39,507 nucleotides of DNA. It comes from Fusobacterium_C necrophorum. Its GTDB lineage: Bacteria; Fusobacteriota; Fusobacteriia; Fusobacteriales; Fusobacteriaceae. Numbering within the stretch: the stretch's first letter is position 1; every line of letters begins with the position of its first letter. The position numbers were made by a program, and so were the translations under genes. Positions 17,485 through 25,080 of the stretch are shown piece after piece. A model generated the notes under the pieces. It ran no database searches and was not told the DNA's origin. It saw nothing but the letters and a program-made list of their open reading frames with translations. The stretch lies in assembly GCF_900104395.1 (NCBI RefSeq), contig NZ_FMXX01000024.1. One strand, given 5' to 3'.

Positions 17485-17502
17485 CCTCAAGGTTTAGGGG
17501 AG
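17468..17502. terminator. Bidirectional terminator between antiporter gene and cca
   Basis: CTCCCCTAAA (17468-17477) pairs perfectly with TTTAGGGGAG (17493-17502) across a 15-base loop that contains the antiporter stop codon. The minus strand continues into seven T (GGATTTTTTTC) and the plus strand into AATTCTATTTTT. It serves both convergent genes. Confidence 0.8.
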
Positions 17503-17506
17503 AATT

Positions 17507-18847
17507 CTATTTTTCACAGCTTTTCTTTTTTGCTGCTTCCAATAAAACAGTATGTTCATTTTCTATTTTTCCTTCTACTACCTGTTCCAATAAATATTCT
17601 TTTATCTCCTGAATATTTTTCCCTACATAACCCAGCTCCATTAAATCAAAGCCATTGATAGCCAAATCCGATAGTCCGGGAATTTTTTGTTCTTCTATGA
17701 TTTTATAAAACAATTCTTCCAGGCTTTTTTCCGGAATTTTTTTCAAATCTTTTGCTAAATTATCTGCAATGGAAAGTTGTAGCAACTTTTTACTTCTCTC
17801 TTCTCCAAAACGACATATCATCTTTCGAATGCTTTTCTCATCCGTATTTTGATGTAACAACATGTGGTTTGCAATCAAAAACTCTACCTCTTTCCTGATC
17901 GTATTGGCTTCTTCCAATTCTCCCTGTAAAATCCTTCCGATGATTTCTGCTCCTTTCTTTTCATGTCCATAGAAATGATAATAGCCTGTCTTCTCATCTA
18001 CGGTTTTGGTAAACGGCTTTCCAATATCATGAAAAATGGCGGCCAAACGGAGTACTAAATCATTGGGAACCAAGTTCACGACATGGAGAGTATGTTCCCA
18101 TAAATCATAACAATGATAAGGAGTATTCTGATTAAAATTATAACATAGTTTTAAACTGGGAAGAATTATCTCCAAAGCTCCTGTTTCCTTCATCATTTCC
18201 AAAGTCTTTGCAACAAAATCTCCTAACACTAATTTATTCCATTCTTCTGTAATTCTTGACTTTGCAATTTTTTTCAACATTTGTTTTTCTTGTGCTATAG
18301 CTCTTTTTGTATTTTCTTCCAAATGAAACCCCAATTGACTCACAAAACGAAAAGCTCTCATAATTCGAAGCCCGTCTTCCCGTATTCTTTCTATAGGATT
18401 TCCTACCAAGCGTATTCGTTTCTTTTTTAAATCTTCCTCTCCTCCATATAAATCAAGAAAACCCTTACTCCGATGATATGCCATGGCATTGATTGTAAAG
18501 TCTCTCCTTGCCAAGTCCTCTTCTATTGTTTTCACAAATTTTATTTTTTGAGGTCGTCTTCCATCACTTCCCTCATCAGAGCGAAATCTTGCAATTTCAA
18601 ATTCCTCTCCCTCAATCTGAACTCGGAATACTCCGAAACTTTTTCCCGTCTCTCTGCAAGGATAGGGTTTAAATATTTGTTTTAGTTCTTCATAGGATAA
18701 ATTCGTGCAAAAATCATAGTCATGGGGCTCTTTTCCAAGAAGAATATCTCGAACACAGCCACCCACCAAATATCCCTCTCCCTTTCTCTCCAACTGCTCC
18801 AAGACATAAGAAACATGTTTAGGGAACTCCAATCCTTCTTTTTTCAT
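17507..18847 (-). CDS. cca: CCA-adding tRNA nucleotidyltransferase with HD domain
   Basis: Adds or repairs the 3' CCA of tRNAs. The class II head domain shows 'YLVGGCVRDILLGKEPHDYDF' with catalytic DYD at residues 43-45, 'RRDFTINAM' (114-122) and 'ERIREDGLRIMRAFRF', the RNA/nucleotide binding motif. The C-terminal half carries a metal-dependent HD phosphohydrolase domain ('AAIFHDIGKPFTKT' and a downstream 'GHEKKGAEI'), as in many bacterial CCA enzymes. Length 446 is normal. The start at 18847 follows GAGGG, one base after the Nudix stop, so the two genes are translationally coupled. Some enzymes of this shape are poly(A) polymerases or act with a partner. The tRNA-Arg in this window encodes its own CCA, so repair may be the main job. 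Confidence 0.92.
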   Translation of the reverse strand: MKKEGLEFPKHVSYVLEQLERKGEGYLVGGCVRDILLGKEPHDYDFCTNLSYEELKQIFKPYPCRETGKSFGVFRVQIEGEEFEIARFRSDEGSDGRRPQKIKFVKTIEEDLARRDFTINAMAYHRSKGFLDLYGGEEDLKKKRIRLVGNPIERIREDGLRIMRAFRFVSQLGFHLEENTKRAIAQEKQMLKKIAKSRITEEWNKLVLGDFVAKTLEMMKETGALEIILPSLKLCYNFNQNTPYHCYDLWEHTLHVVNLVPNDLVLRLAAIFHDIGKPFTKTVDEKTGYYHFYGHEKKGAEIIGRILQGELEEANTIRKEVEFLIANHMLLHQNTDEKSIRKMICRFGEERSKKLLQLSIADNLAKDLKKIPEKSLEELFYKIIEEQKIPGLSDLAINGFDLMELGYVGKNIQEIKEYLLEQVVEGKIENEHTVLLEAAKKKSCEK

Positions 18848-18848
18848 A

Positions 18849-19244
18849 TTATCCCTCTTTTGCTATTTTTTCCAATATCGGTCTATCCGCCTCCGCAAAT
18901 TTCAAAGAAAGTATATTTTCTTTTTTTATCCAAACGGAAGCATCATGTTCTGTCAAAGTAAATTTCGTATCTTTCCATAGGCATTTCACAAAATGAACTT
19001 CAAGAATAAGCTCTTCTATCTCCTCGTAGATTATTCCAATCTCGTCAACCGCCTCTACCCTACAGCGTAATTCTTCCCATACCTCTCGTTCTGCAGTTTG
19101 AAAATAACTTTCTCCCTTTTCCACTTTTCCACCCGGAAATTCCCAGCGATTTCCCAGCTTTTTCTTGGCGGAACGAAGGACTGCCAAGACTCTTCCGTCC
19201 TCTCTTTCTATCATAGCCGCCACTACTTCCATTTTTTCTTTCAT
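18849..19244 (-). CDS. Nudix hydrolase, MutT-like (8-oxo-dGTPase candidate)
   Basis: A 131-residue Nudix hydrolase. The box reads 'GGKVEKGESYFQTAEREVWEEL', giving G-x5-E-x7-RE-x2-EE with all metal ligands present; the glycine usually two residues after the last EE is Arg. Family members sanitise 8-oxo-dGTP, but other nucleoside diphosphate substrates are possible. ATG at 19244 is preferred over 19250: the only ribosome binding site (AAGAGG) directly abuts the upstream ATG and sits six bases from the downstream one. First gene of a two-gene unit with cca. Confidence 0.87.
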   Translation of the reverse strand: MKEKMEVVAAMIEREDGRVLAVLRSAKKKLGNRWEFPGGKVEKGESYFQTAEREVWEELRCRVEAVDEIGIIYEEIEELILEVHFVKCLWKDTKFTLTEHDASVWIKKENILSLKFAEADRPILEKIAKEG

Positions 19245-19284
19245 TCTCATCCTCTTTTTATTTCAGAATTTTTTCTTTTTTTTT

Positions 19285-19313
19285 ATTCTAACACTCTCTT
19301 TTCAAAAAAGCAA
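19285..19313 (-). promoter_or_regulatory. Promoter of the Nudix-cca unit
   Basis: TTGCTT (19308-19313), a 17-base spacer and TAGAAT (19285-19290) on the minus strand. It overlaps the divergent nadD promoter, so the two are probably mutually exclusive. Confidence 0.55.
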
Positions 19314-19326
19314 ACTGTGATATAAT
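19299..19326 (+). promoter_or_regulatory. Promoter of nadD
   Basis: TTTTCA (19299-19304), a 16-base spacer and a perfect TATAAT (19321-19326), about 34 bases before the nadD start. Confidence 0.6.
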
Positions 19327-19359
19327 TTAAGAAAAACAAAAGAGGAGTTTTGATTCACT

Positions 19360-19962
19360 ATGAAAATTGGAATTTATGGAGGAAGTTTCAATCCCATTCA
19401 CTTAGGACATCAGAAAATCATAGAATTTGTCTTAGAAACTATGAAATTGGACAAAATTCTTGTTATTCCCGTCGGACTTCCTTCTCATCGGGAAAATACT
19501 TTGGAGGAAGGCTTTCATCGCTTTGCTATGTGCCAACTTGCCTTTGAACATCTCCCACGGGTAGAGGTATCGGATTTGGAAATCAATCTTTTGGAAGTTT
19601 CTTATACCTATGATACTTTAGTGCAAATCCGTCAGCTTTATGGAGAAGAACACGAGTATTTTGAAATTATCGGGGAAGATTCCCTTGCTTCCTTTGATTC
19701 TTGGAAATGCCCTCAAGAAATTTTAAAATTAGCAAAACTTCTCGTCTTACAACGGGAACCCTTTGAATTAATTTCTGAAAATCCCAATATTATTTTACTG
19801 AATAGTCCTATTTTTCCAATTTCCTCTACGGAAATTCGAGAACAACTGCAAAGAGGAACTTCAAAAATAGACTGGCTAAATCCGAAGGTATTCCAATATA
19901 TTCAGGAACATAATTTGTATAAAACTCTTGAAATAGAAAAAAGGTTATCTCAAAATATATAA
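19360..19962 (+). CDS. nadD: Nicotinate-nucleotide adenylyltransferase
   Basis: Adenylates nicotinate mononucleotide to deamido-NAD in NAD biosynthesis. The N-terminus 'MKIGIYGGSFNPIHLGH' carries the nucleotidyltransferase G-G-S-F-N-P-x-H-x-G-H motif (H14 and H17). 'IIGEDSLASFDSW' and, near the C-terminus, 'ISSTEIREQL' (SSTxxR) complete the active site. Length 200 is typical. ATG at 19360 is dictated by the conserved first residues, although the nearest strong ribosome binding site (AGAGGAG at 19341-19347) is 12 bases away, longer than usual. A TTG nearer to it is out of frame. The gene stands alone and its last codons form the first arm of the terminator. Confidence 0.93.
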   Translation: MKIGIYGGSFNPIHLGHQKIIEFVLETMKLDKILVIPVGLPSHRENTLEEGFHRFAMCQLAFEHLPRVEVSDLEINLLEVSYTYDTLVQIRQLYGEEHEYFEIIGEDSLASFDSWKCPQEILKLAKLLVLQREPFELISENPNIILLNSPIFPISSTEIREQLQRGTSKIDWLNPKVFQYIQEHNLYKTLEIEKRLSQNI

Positions 19963-19985
19963 TTTAAGACAACCTCTCATTTTTT
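19942..19985. terminator. Bidirectional terminator between nadD and tRNA-Arg
   Basis: AGGTTATCT (19942-19950) pairs with AGACAACCT (19967-19975). The one mismatch is A-C in plus-strand RNA and U-G in minus-strand RNA. The plus strand continues CTCATTTTTTATTT, and the minus strand continues directly into six T. It overlaps the nadD C-terminal codons. Confidence 0.7.
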
Positions 19986-20016
19986 ATTTCAAAACTACCA
20001 TTTTTTTAAAAAGAAA

Positions 20017-20093
20017 TGGCGTTCCCGATAGGATTTGAACCTACTGCCTGACCCTTAGGAGGGGTCCGCTCTATCCGAGTGAGCTACGGGAAC
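20017..20093 (-). tRNA. tRNA-Arg (anticodon CCU)
   Basis: A full cloverleaf folds on the minus strand: acceptor GTTCCCG/CGGGAAC, D stem GCTC/GAGC, anticodon stem GACCC/GGGTC with loop CTCCTAA, and T arm GTAGG-TTCAAAT-CCTAT. Anticodon CCT lies at 20057-20059 and reads AGG. The discriminator is G and the 3' CCA (20017-20019) is encoded. Confidence 0.95.
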
Positions 20094-20108
20094 ACAAACA
20101 TACAACAT

Positions 20109-20138
20109 AGTATAGCATACATTGTCAAGAAAAAACAA
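20109..20138 (-). promoter_or_regulatory. Candidate promoter of tRNA-Arg
   Basis: TTGTTT (20133-20138), an 18-base spacer and TATACT (20109-20114) on the minus strand, about 16 bases before the tRNA 5' end. A TTGACA also lies inside the spacer, but its distance to any -10 does not fit. Confidence 0.45.
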
Positions 20139-20152
20139 TAAAAAAATTTTTT

Positions 20153-21610
20153 TTATAACACCGGAGCAAATAATCGAAAGACAGCTTCTTTTGCTTTTTT
20201 CCATAAAGCTCTGGAATGATAATTCTGATAGGAAATTCGTTCAGATGCTGCAATATCCCTCTTAAATTGTTTCTCAAATTCTCCCACTACATCTTTTTCA
20301 TAAATGTTGACATTGATTTCAAAATTTTGATAAAAGCTACGATAGTCGACATTGCAACTACCCATGCTGACAACTTCCCCATCTACCATAATTACTTTAC
20401 AATGTAAAAATCCTTTTTGATATTCCAAGATGTCCGCCCCCAACTCCAATAATTCTCCAATGAAATAATGATTTACCGGTTGAATGATAAAATGATCCGA
20501 TTTCGCAGGAATCATGATTTTTACTTTTACTCCGGAAAGACAGGCAATCTTCAAAGCATCTAAAATAATATCGTCTGGTACAAAATAAGGAGTTTGAATA
20601 TAAATATGGGATTTTGCTCCTTGAATTAAATTCAAATAACTATCTCGTAGGGTATGGAAATCAAAATTAGGTCCGGAAGTGGCAACTTGCATATAACCTG
20701 TGTTCCTTCCTTTTCTTCTTTTAATCTCCTGCATGACTTCTCGCATATAGGGATATACTTTTTCTCCCAATTGCCTTTTTTCTCGAGAGGCAATATTCCA
20801 AGTGAAATAGAATTCCTTTTCCAATTCCACCACAATCTCTCCTGCTACTCGAATTGCCGTATCTCTCCAATATCCCAATTTCCCATTTCCAATATACTCA
20901 TCTCCAATGTTAAATCCTCCAATATATGCAATTTTACGATCAATAATGCACATTTTCTTATGATTGCGATAATTTGCATTTAAACTGATATTGATAAAAG
21001 GAAACGGAGAGGGGAAAAAAATACGATATTCTATTCCTGCTATTTTCAAAATTTTTCTCATGGAAAAAGAGGGAGGATTGGCTCCATCCAACAATAAAAA
21101 AATTTCAACACCGGTCCTAGCTTTTTCAACTAAAAGACTCAATACCTGATTTCCCAACATGTCCTTTCGAAATAGATACATTTCCATTTTGATTTCTTTT
21201 TTCGCCTCTTTTAAATCTTGCAGTAAGGCTCGAAAATATTTTTGTCCATCAAAATAGGGAGTCATAGTATTTTGCCAAGTCAAACGATTTTTGGATGTCA
21301 TTTCCAAATAATGAATCAGTTTTTCCCAATTTTGTAAGTCTTTTCTTTGGGAAAATTCTATCATGTTCTTGCTTTCTAAACGTGCTAATTGATAGATTTT
21401 ATTTGCTTTTCTTCGTTTTCGAAAACTGATTCCAAAAAATAGATAAGCGATAAAACCAATATAGGGAGCCAGACTTAAGATAATTGTCCAAAGAAGAGTA
21501 TACAATGGATTTTTCCTTTCCAAAAGAACCAAAATAAGAATAAAACTAAGGTTCATAATCCAGATATATTCCAATAAAATCGATGTCATTTTTAGAATGG
21601 ATTCTATCAT
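20153..21610 (-). CDS. cls: Cardiolipin synthase, phospholipase D superfamily
   Basis: Condenses phosphatidylglycerol into cardiolipin at the inner membrane. The 485-residue protein begins with two hydrophobic helices (about residues 12-30 and 36-61), then two PLD domains. The first HKD motif is H217-x-K219-x4-D224 ('NHKKMCIIDRKIAYIGGFN'). The second is H403-x-K405-x4-D410 ('LHCKVIMVDGEVVSMGSCN'). Length and layout match the bacterial ClsA type. Start ATG at 21610 has GGAG six bases upstream. Transcribed alone toward the tRNA; it diverges from the SIR2-like operon. No clear terminator follows it. Confidence 0.93.
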   Translation of the reverse strand: MIESILKMTSILLEYIWIMNLSFILILVLLERKNPLYTLLWTIILSLAPYIGFIAYLFFGISFRKRRKANKIYQLARLESKNMIEFSQRKDLQNWEKLIHYLEMTSKNRLTWQNTMTPYFDGQKYFRALLQDLKEAKKEIKMEMYLFRKDMLGNQVLSLLVEKARTGVEIFLLLDGANPPSFSMRKILKIAGIEYRIFFPSPFPFINISLNANYRNHKKMCIIDRKIAYIGGFNIGDEYIGNGKLGYWRDTAIRVAGEIVVELEKEFYFTWNIASREKRQLGEKVYPYMREVMQEIKRRKGRNTGYMQVATSGPNFDFHTLRDSYLNLIQGAKSHIYIQTPYFVPDDIILDALKIACLSGVKVKIMIPAKSDHFIIQPVNHYFIGELLELGADILEYQKGFLHCKVIMVDGEVVSMGSCNVDYRSFYQNFEINVNIYEKDVVGEFEKQFKRDIAASERISYQNYHSRALWKKAKEAVFRLFAPVL

Positions 21611-21676
21611 TTTTATCTCCTTTTTCTACTTTCTTACTATCATAACATTTTTTTCAAATTTTTTCCATTTTTAGTC

Positions 21677-21705
21677 TTGTTTCTTCCAATCTTTTACGTT
21701 ATAAT
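21677..21705 (+). promoter_or_regulatory. Promoter of the SIR2-like/alarmone synthetase operon
   Basis: TTGTTT (21677-21682), a 17-base spacer and TATAAT (21700-21705), about 42 bases before the first ATG. Confidence 0.65.
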
Positions 21706-21747
21706 TAGAGTAGAATACTATTAGGATAAGCGAGGTGTTACTATAAT

Positions 21748-22542
21748 ATGGATAAATTTTGGGATTACTTTCCTTCCGAGCAAAAATTTAATCTCTTTTT
21801 AGGAGAAGAATACTGTGCTTATGACCAAAGTCCTTCCAGAAAAGAATTAGCTGCTTTTCTGTTGGATAAAATTCCGGAATCTTTAAAACATCGAATCCGT
21901 AATAGAGAATCTTTGTCAGAAATTAGTCAAGATCTCTTAGATTTAGCTATTTTCTCCAGGAGAAGTTTGATTAAAAGTGTAAAAGAATTTGCTAAAAATA
22001 TATCTTTGGATTTTTCTTGTTATGCTTCTATTTTAGAAAATAAGTGTTTTCAATCTATTATCAATATGAACTTATTTCTTCCTTTGGAACGAGAATTTCA
22101 TGAAAAACTGCATTCTATTTCTCCCTTTTCAGAATTGGAAAAAGAAAAAACAAATAAATTAGCCTTTTATAGAATTTTAGGATGTATAACACAAGGAGAC
22201 AAAATCTTTTTAACATCACAGGATATTAAAAAATTAAAAGTGTTATCTTTTTATCAATCTTTCTGGTCTCAACTTCGAAAAGAATTTATGGAACGCCCTA
22301 CGATTTTATTGGGAGTGGATTTGGAAAACACAGATGTACAAGAAATCCTTAGTTTTTTATTGGAAGAAATTCGCTATGAAAAACAAAATATTTATCTTGT
22401 AACATCTTCTTCTATTTTGAGTTCAAAGGTCACAAATTTTATTACTAAATATGACATTAAAGTACTCACCAAAAATATGGATTCCTTTCATGAAAGTCTA
22501 AACAAGAAAGTTGTTGATGTCCAAAAACAGTTTGTAAAGTAG
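21748..22542 (+). CDS. Degenerate SIR2-like domain protein, possibly the N-terminal half of a split gene
   Basis: This 264-residue protein follows the outline of SIR2-like (SIR2_2) domains. 'NLFLGEEYCAYDQSPSRKELAAFL' (15-38) is where SIR2 proteins have the glycine-rich NAD loop. 'IINMNLFLPLE' (105-115) matches the usual 'TTNYDxLLE'. 'RILGCI..GDKIFLTSQDIKKL' (142-163) matches 'KLHGxI...IVLTxxDY', and 'TILLGVDLENTD' (186-197) matches 'LLGxSLxDxD'. The aspartate after the Asn is Phe and the catalytic His position is Leu, so NAD hydrolysis is doubtful. ATG at 21748 follows GAGGTG. The stop falls in a short A-rich stretch, and the next frame reads on without a break (see findings). This identification is by eye and moderate. 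Confidence 0.6.
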   Translation: MDKFWDYFPSEQKFNLFLGEEYCAYDQSPSRKELAAFLLDKIPESLKHRIRNRESLSEISQDLLDLAIFSRRSLIKSVKEFAKNISLDFSCYASILENKCFQSIINMNLFLPLEREFHEKLHSISPFSELEKEKTNKLAFYRILGCITQGDKIFLTSQDIKKLKVLSFYQSFWSQLRKEFMERPTILLGVDLENTDVQEILSFLLEEIRYEKQNIYLVTSSSILSSKVTNFITKYDIKVLTKNMDSFHESLNKKVVDVQKQFVK

Positions 22543-22578
22543 AAGAAGAACCTTCTTCTTCTACGGAAGAAAAAAAAA
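22523..22578 (+). other. Frame junction with A5 run, perfect hairpin and A9 run
   Basis: An A5 run (22523-22527) precedes the stop (TAG at 22540-22542) of the first ORF. One extra A, or a -1 slip, would join it to the next frame, which is open from 22518. A perfect inverted repeat follows (12-base arms 22539-22550 and 22553-22564), then an A9 run (22570-22578) at the annotated start of the second ORF. Confidence 0.75.
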
Positions 22579-23447
22579 TGGAGGAACAAAACTCTACCGA
22601 ATACAGTAACCCTACAGGAGAAAAAAGAATCCATATCGTTCCTGTAACAAAAGATATCAAACTTGAAGAAAATTTAGAAATTCAATTTTCTTCTCTCCAA
22701 TTGAATCATTTTCCTATTTCGCATCGAAATTTTTCTTCTCGGGAAAAATTCTTGGAAATTATTCCTTTGGGAACTACCGATGTACAAGTAGGAGAACAAC
22801 TTTTACACAATGTGACATTACGAGCCTTTATATATAAAGATTTCAGACTTTTGGAATTTAAAACTCGAGAATTTCGTTTCGCATTTAGTGTAGAGCTTTT
22901 CAACAATGTTTTTTTTAGTCGAGAATCCTTCTTACAGTATGAAATTTCAACAGATTTAAACAATCCAAGACTGGAAAATGTTTTTACTTTGTTCCATGAT
23001 CTTTTCTCTGGAGCAAATATTGTGTTTCAATATAACCATACAAAAAGCGAGCTGTCTATCACAAATGATGTCGAAGGCTTTAAATTTTCTTTGTTGAGCT
23101 TTGCTCTCACAAAATATCAAAATCAAATGTCATCCATCCTTACTAAGAAAGAAAAGAATTTTTCCTCTGTAAAAAACTCTTTCTATGAATTGGAAATACT
23201 ATATTATTATTTAAGTGGAAAAACTTTCTATGATGCGTGGATCAATGCAAAATTTCCCAAAGGAGAAATACAAACAGGAGATTCTGTGCAATTTGTTCGA
23301 ACTTTTTCCTATCCTTTCCAGAGGCTTTCGTATGGCATTCGACAAACGATTACTCTACAACAGGAATTAGGAAATATTGGAACAGAAGATAGCATTCAAT
23401 TAAATCGAAAAAGTGCTTCCGTTTCTTTAGAAGCCATTCAAAAATAA
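22578..23447 (+). CDS. Unknown protein, likely the C-terminal part of the preceding SIR2-like gene
   Basis: 289 residues from ATG at 22578; I do not recognise the family. The sequence is mixed and beta-rich ('KRIHIVPVTKDIKLEENLEIQF', 'LGTTDVQVGEQLLHNVTLRAFIYKD'), with no membrane segment or signal peptide. The frame is open further upstream, to 22518, and encodes an acidic/serine linker (VEEEPSSSTEEKK) that looks like genuine coding sequence. The ribosome binding site at the ATG is weak (GGAAG). Together these suggest the gene was, or still is by frameshifting, continuous with 21748-22542. The product would be about 565 residues: SIR2-like domain, acidic linker, unknown domain. Nineteen bases separate it from the alarmone synthetase. 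Confidence 0.7.
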   Translation: MEEQNSTEYSNPTGEKRIHIVPVTKDIKLEENLEIQFSSLQLNHFPISHRNFSSREKFLEIIPLGTTDVQVGEQLLHNVTLRAFIYKDFRLLEFKTREFRFAFSVELFNNVFFSRESFLQYEISTDLNNPRLENVFTLFHDLFSGANIVFQYNHTKSELSITNDVEGFKFSLLSFALTKYQNQMSSILTKKEKNFSSVKNSFYELEILYYYLSGKTFYDAWINAKFPKGEIQTGDSVQFVRTFSYPFQRLSYGIRQTITLQQELGNIGTEDSIQLNRKSASVSLEAIQK

Positions 23448-23466
23448 ATAGATTAGGAGAATACGA

Positions 23467-24255
23467 ATGTCAATAAAATTAGATCAAACTACTTTTTTTG
23501 AGGAATTTACCATTGATAAAGATTATTTTGATGCTACCGGCTTAGAATGGGAAGAATTGGTGCATATCTATGAAGATTATGTGCAACTTATTCCCAGTTT
23601 AGAAAAAGAAGCGGAATACATTGTATCAAAACTTATCGACGCTCCCAACGTTCACTCTGTGAGGAGAAGGGTCAAAAAAGCAAAACATCTGATTGAAAAA
23701 ATCATTCGAAAGGGGAAAAAATACAAAGATAGGAATATTTCTGTGGACAACTATCGGGAAATTGTAACAGATTTAATTGGAATTCGAGTGTTACATCTTT
23801 TTAAGGATGACTGGAAAGGAATCCATCATAATATCTTAAATCTTTGGGAACTAAGTGAAACTCCTCAAGTCAATATTCGAAGGGGAGATTATAACTTACA
23901 ACAATTTCGGGAAAGTATTTCAGACTTGAATTGTGAAATTATTGTGCGAGAACATGGCTATCGTTCCGTACACTACCTTGTCAAAATTCCCATTACAATT
24001 TCCTTAAATGTTTTAGTGGAAATTCAAGTTCGCACTGTGTTTGAAGAAGCCTGGAGTGAAATTGATCACATCATGCGTTACCCTTATGACACAGATAATC
24101 CGGTTATTACGGAATACCTTGCAATTTTTAATCGTATGGTAGGTTGTGCCGATGAAATGGGAACTTTTTTAAAAAAAGTGAAAAAAGATTTTTCATTGGG
24201 AAAGGAATTACCAGAAAATTTCGTTCCCCGAGATTTGGATTTAAAATTTAAATAA
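23467..24255 (+). CDS. RelA/SpoT-domain small alarmone synthetase (GTP pyrophosphokinase)
   Basis: 262 residues with a single RelA/SpoT synthetase domain and no HD hydrolase or regulatory domains, the layout of a small alarmone synthetase. Such enzymes move pyrophosphate from ATP to GDP or GTP to make (p)ppGpp. Visible motifs are 'VHSVRRRVKKAKHLIEKI' (62-80), 'DLIGIRVLHLF' (102-112, metal-binding Asp), 'REHGYRSVHYLV' (161-172) and 'VEIQVRTVFEEAWSEIDH' (184-201) with the catalytic Glu in EIQVRT. AGGAG precedes the ATG. It is last in the operon with the SIR2-like pair and directly followed by a strong hairpin. Some family members are toxins that pyrophosphorylate ATP or tRNA; the sequence cannot exclude this. 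Confidence 0.85.
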   Translation: MSIKLDQTTFFEEFTIDKDYFDATGLEWEELVHIYEDYVQLIPSLEKEAEYIVSKLIDAPNVHSVRRRVKKAKHLIEKIIRKGKKYKDRNISVDNYREIVTDLIGIRVLHLFKDDWKGIHHNILNLWELSETPQVNIRRGDYNLQQFRESISDLNCEIIVREHGYRSVHYLVKIPITISLNVLVEIQVRTVFEEAWSEIDHIMRYPYDTDNPVITEYLAIFNRMVGCADEMGTFLKKVKKDFSLGKELPENFVPRDLDLKFK

Positions 24256-24263
24256 GAGAAAGG

Positions 24264-24299
24264 AGGCTATCTTAAAAGTATATCTTTTTAAGATAGCCT
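24264..24299 (+). terminator. Terminator of the SIR2-like/alarmone synthetase operon
   Basis: AGGCTATCTTAAAA (24264-24277) and TTTTAAGATAGCCT (24286-24299) form a perfect 14-bp stem with an 8-base loop, nine bases after the stop. The following T tract is short (TTCCT). Confidence 0.75.
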
Positions 24300-24374
24300 T
24301 TCCTAAATATATTGAACACTTTTTATAAAAAAATACTTATGTTTAAGACAAGATCTTTCGGAAAGGATAGCATC

Positions 24375-25040
24375 ATGAAACTACAATATCGACTGACAAG
24401 AAAAAAAATAAAACGAATGATTTTACGAGTATTAGAAGACGGAAGTCTACAGGTAAATGCTCCTTTTTTCGTTTCCCAAAAACAAATTGACTCCTTTCTG
24501 GAAGAACAAATTCCTTGGATAGAAAAAACAAGAAAAAAGATACAAAATCAGAAAAAAAAGAAAAACCCTTTCCAAGCTCACTATCAATCCGGTGAAAAGT
24601 TTTCTATTTTCGGCAAAGAAGTCACTTTACAATTGAGAGTTTCAGAAAGTTCCTCCATTTATCTGGGAAAACGCTTCCTCTATGTTTTTTATCGTCAAGA
24701 GGAAAGCAAAAAATTGAGAGAAAACATCCACCACTATTTTTTGAACTTACTGAAAGAAAGTCTGGAATTCTATTTGAAAAAATATTCAGAAGCACTACAG
24801 CTGTTCCCAAGCAAATTTCAAATCAAAACGATGAAATCCGCTTGGGGTGTTTACCACACGAAAGGAAATGACATCAGTTTCAATAGTCTTCTTCTCTCTC
24901 AAACAGAAGAATTTATTGAGTATATCGTAGTGCATGAACTATGTCATCTCCGTTATCTAAATCATCAAAAAGAATTTTGGAATTTGGTAGCTAGCCAAAT
25001 TCCAAATTATCGTGAAATTCGAAAAAGTTGTCGTGAATGA
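24375..25040 (+). CDS. YgjP/DUF45-type metallopeptidase-like protein
   Basis: A 221-residue protein of the YgjP (DUF45, WLM/SprT-related) family of predicted zinc metallohydrolases. The C-terminal signature is 'YIVVHELCHLRYLNHQKEFWNLV': HExxH plus a downstream Asn-His and a Phe-Trp. The N-terminal part contains 'LTRKKIKRMILRVLEDGSLQVNAP' and 'IPWIEKTRKKI', both typical. 'KSAWGVYHTKGNDISFNSLLL' precedes the zinc site. The substrate is unknown. I chose ATG at 24375 because AAAGGA lies nine bases upstream and family proteins start here; a TTG at 24312 has no ribosome binding site and abuts the preceding terminator. It converges with the S8 autotransporter, about 40 bases away. Confidence 0.85.
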   Translation: MKLQYRLTRKKIKRMILRVLEDGSLQVNAPFFVSQKQIDSFLEEQIPWIEKTRKKIQNQKKKKNPFQAHYQSGEKFSIFGKEVTLQLRVSESSSIYLGKRFLYVFYRQEESKKLRENIHHYFLNLLKESLEFYLKKYSEALQLFPSKFQIKTMKSAWGVYHTKGNDISFNSLLLSQTEEFIEYIVVHELCHLRYLNHQKEFWNLVASQIPNYREIRKSCRE

Positions 25041-25080
25041 AATCCTTTTTAAATTTCATATGACTTAGCACTTTAAAAAA

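Noticed and set aside
20017..20093. tRNA-Arg(CCU) as an integration site for a mobile element
   Set aside because: Both flanks are housekeeping genes, and no integrase or duplicated tRNA 3' end is seen.
24312..24374. TTG start at 24312 for the YgjP-type protein
   Set aside because: It has no ribosome binding site and abuts the preceding terminator; the ATG at 24375 has AAAGGA and fits the family N-terminus.
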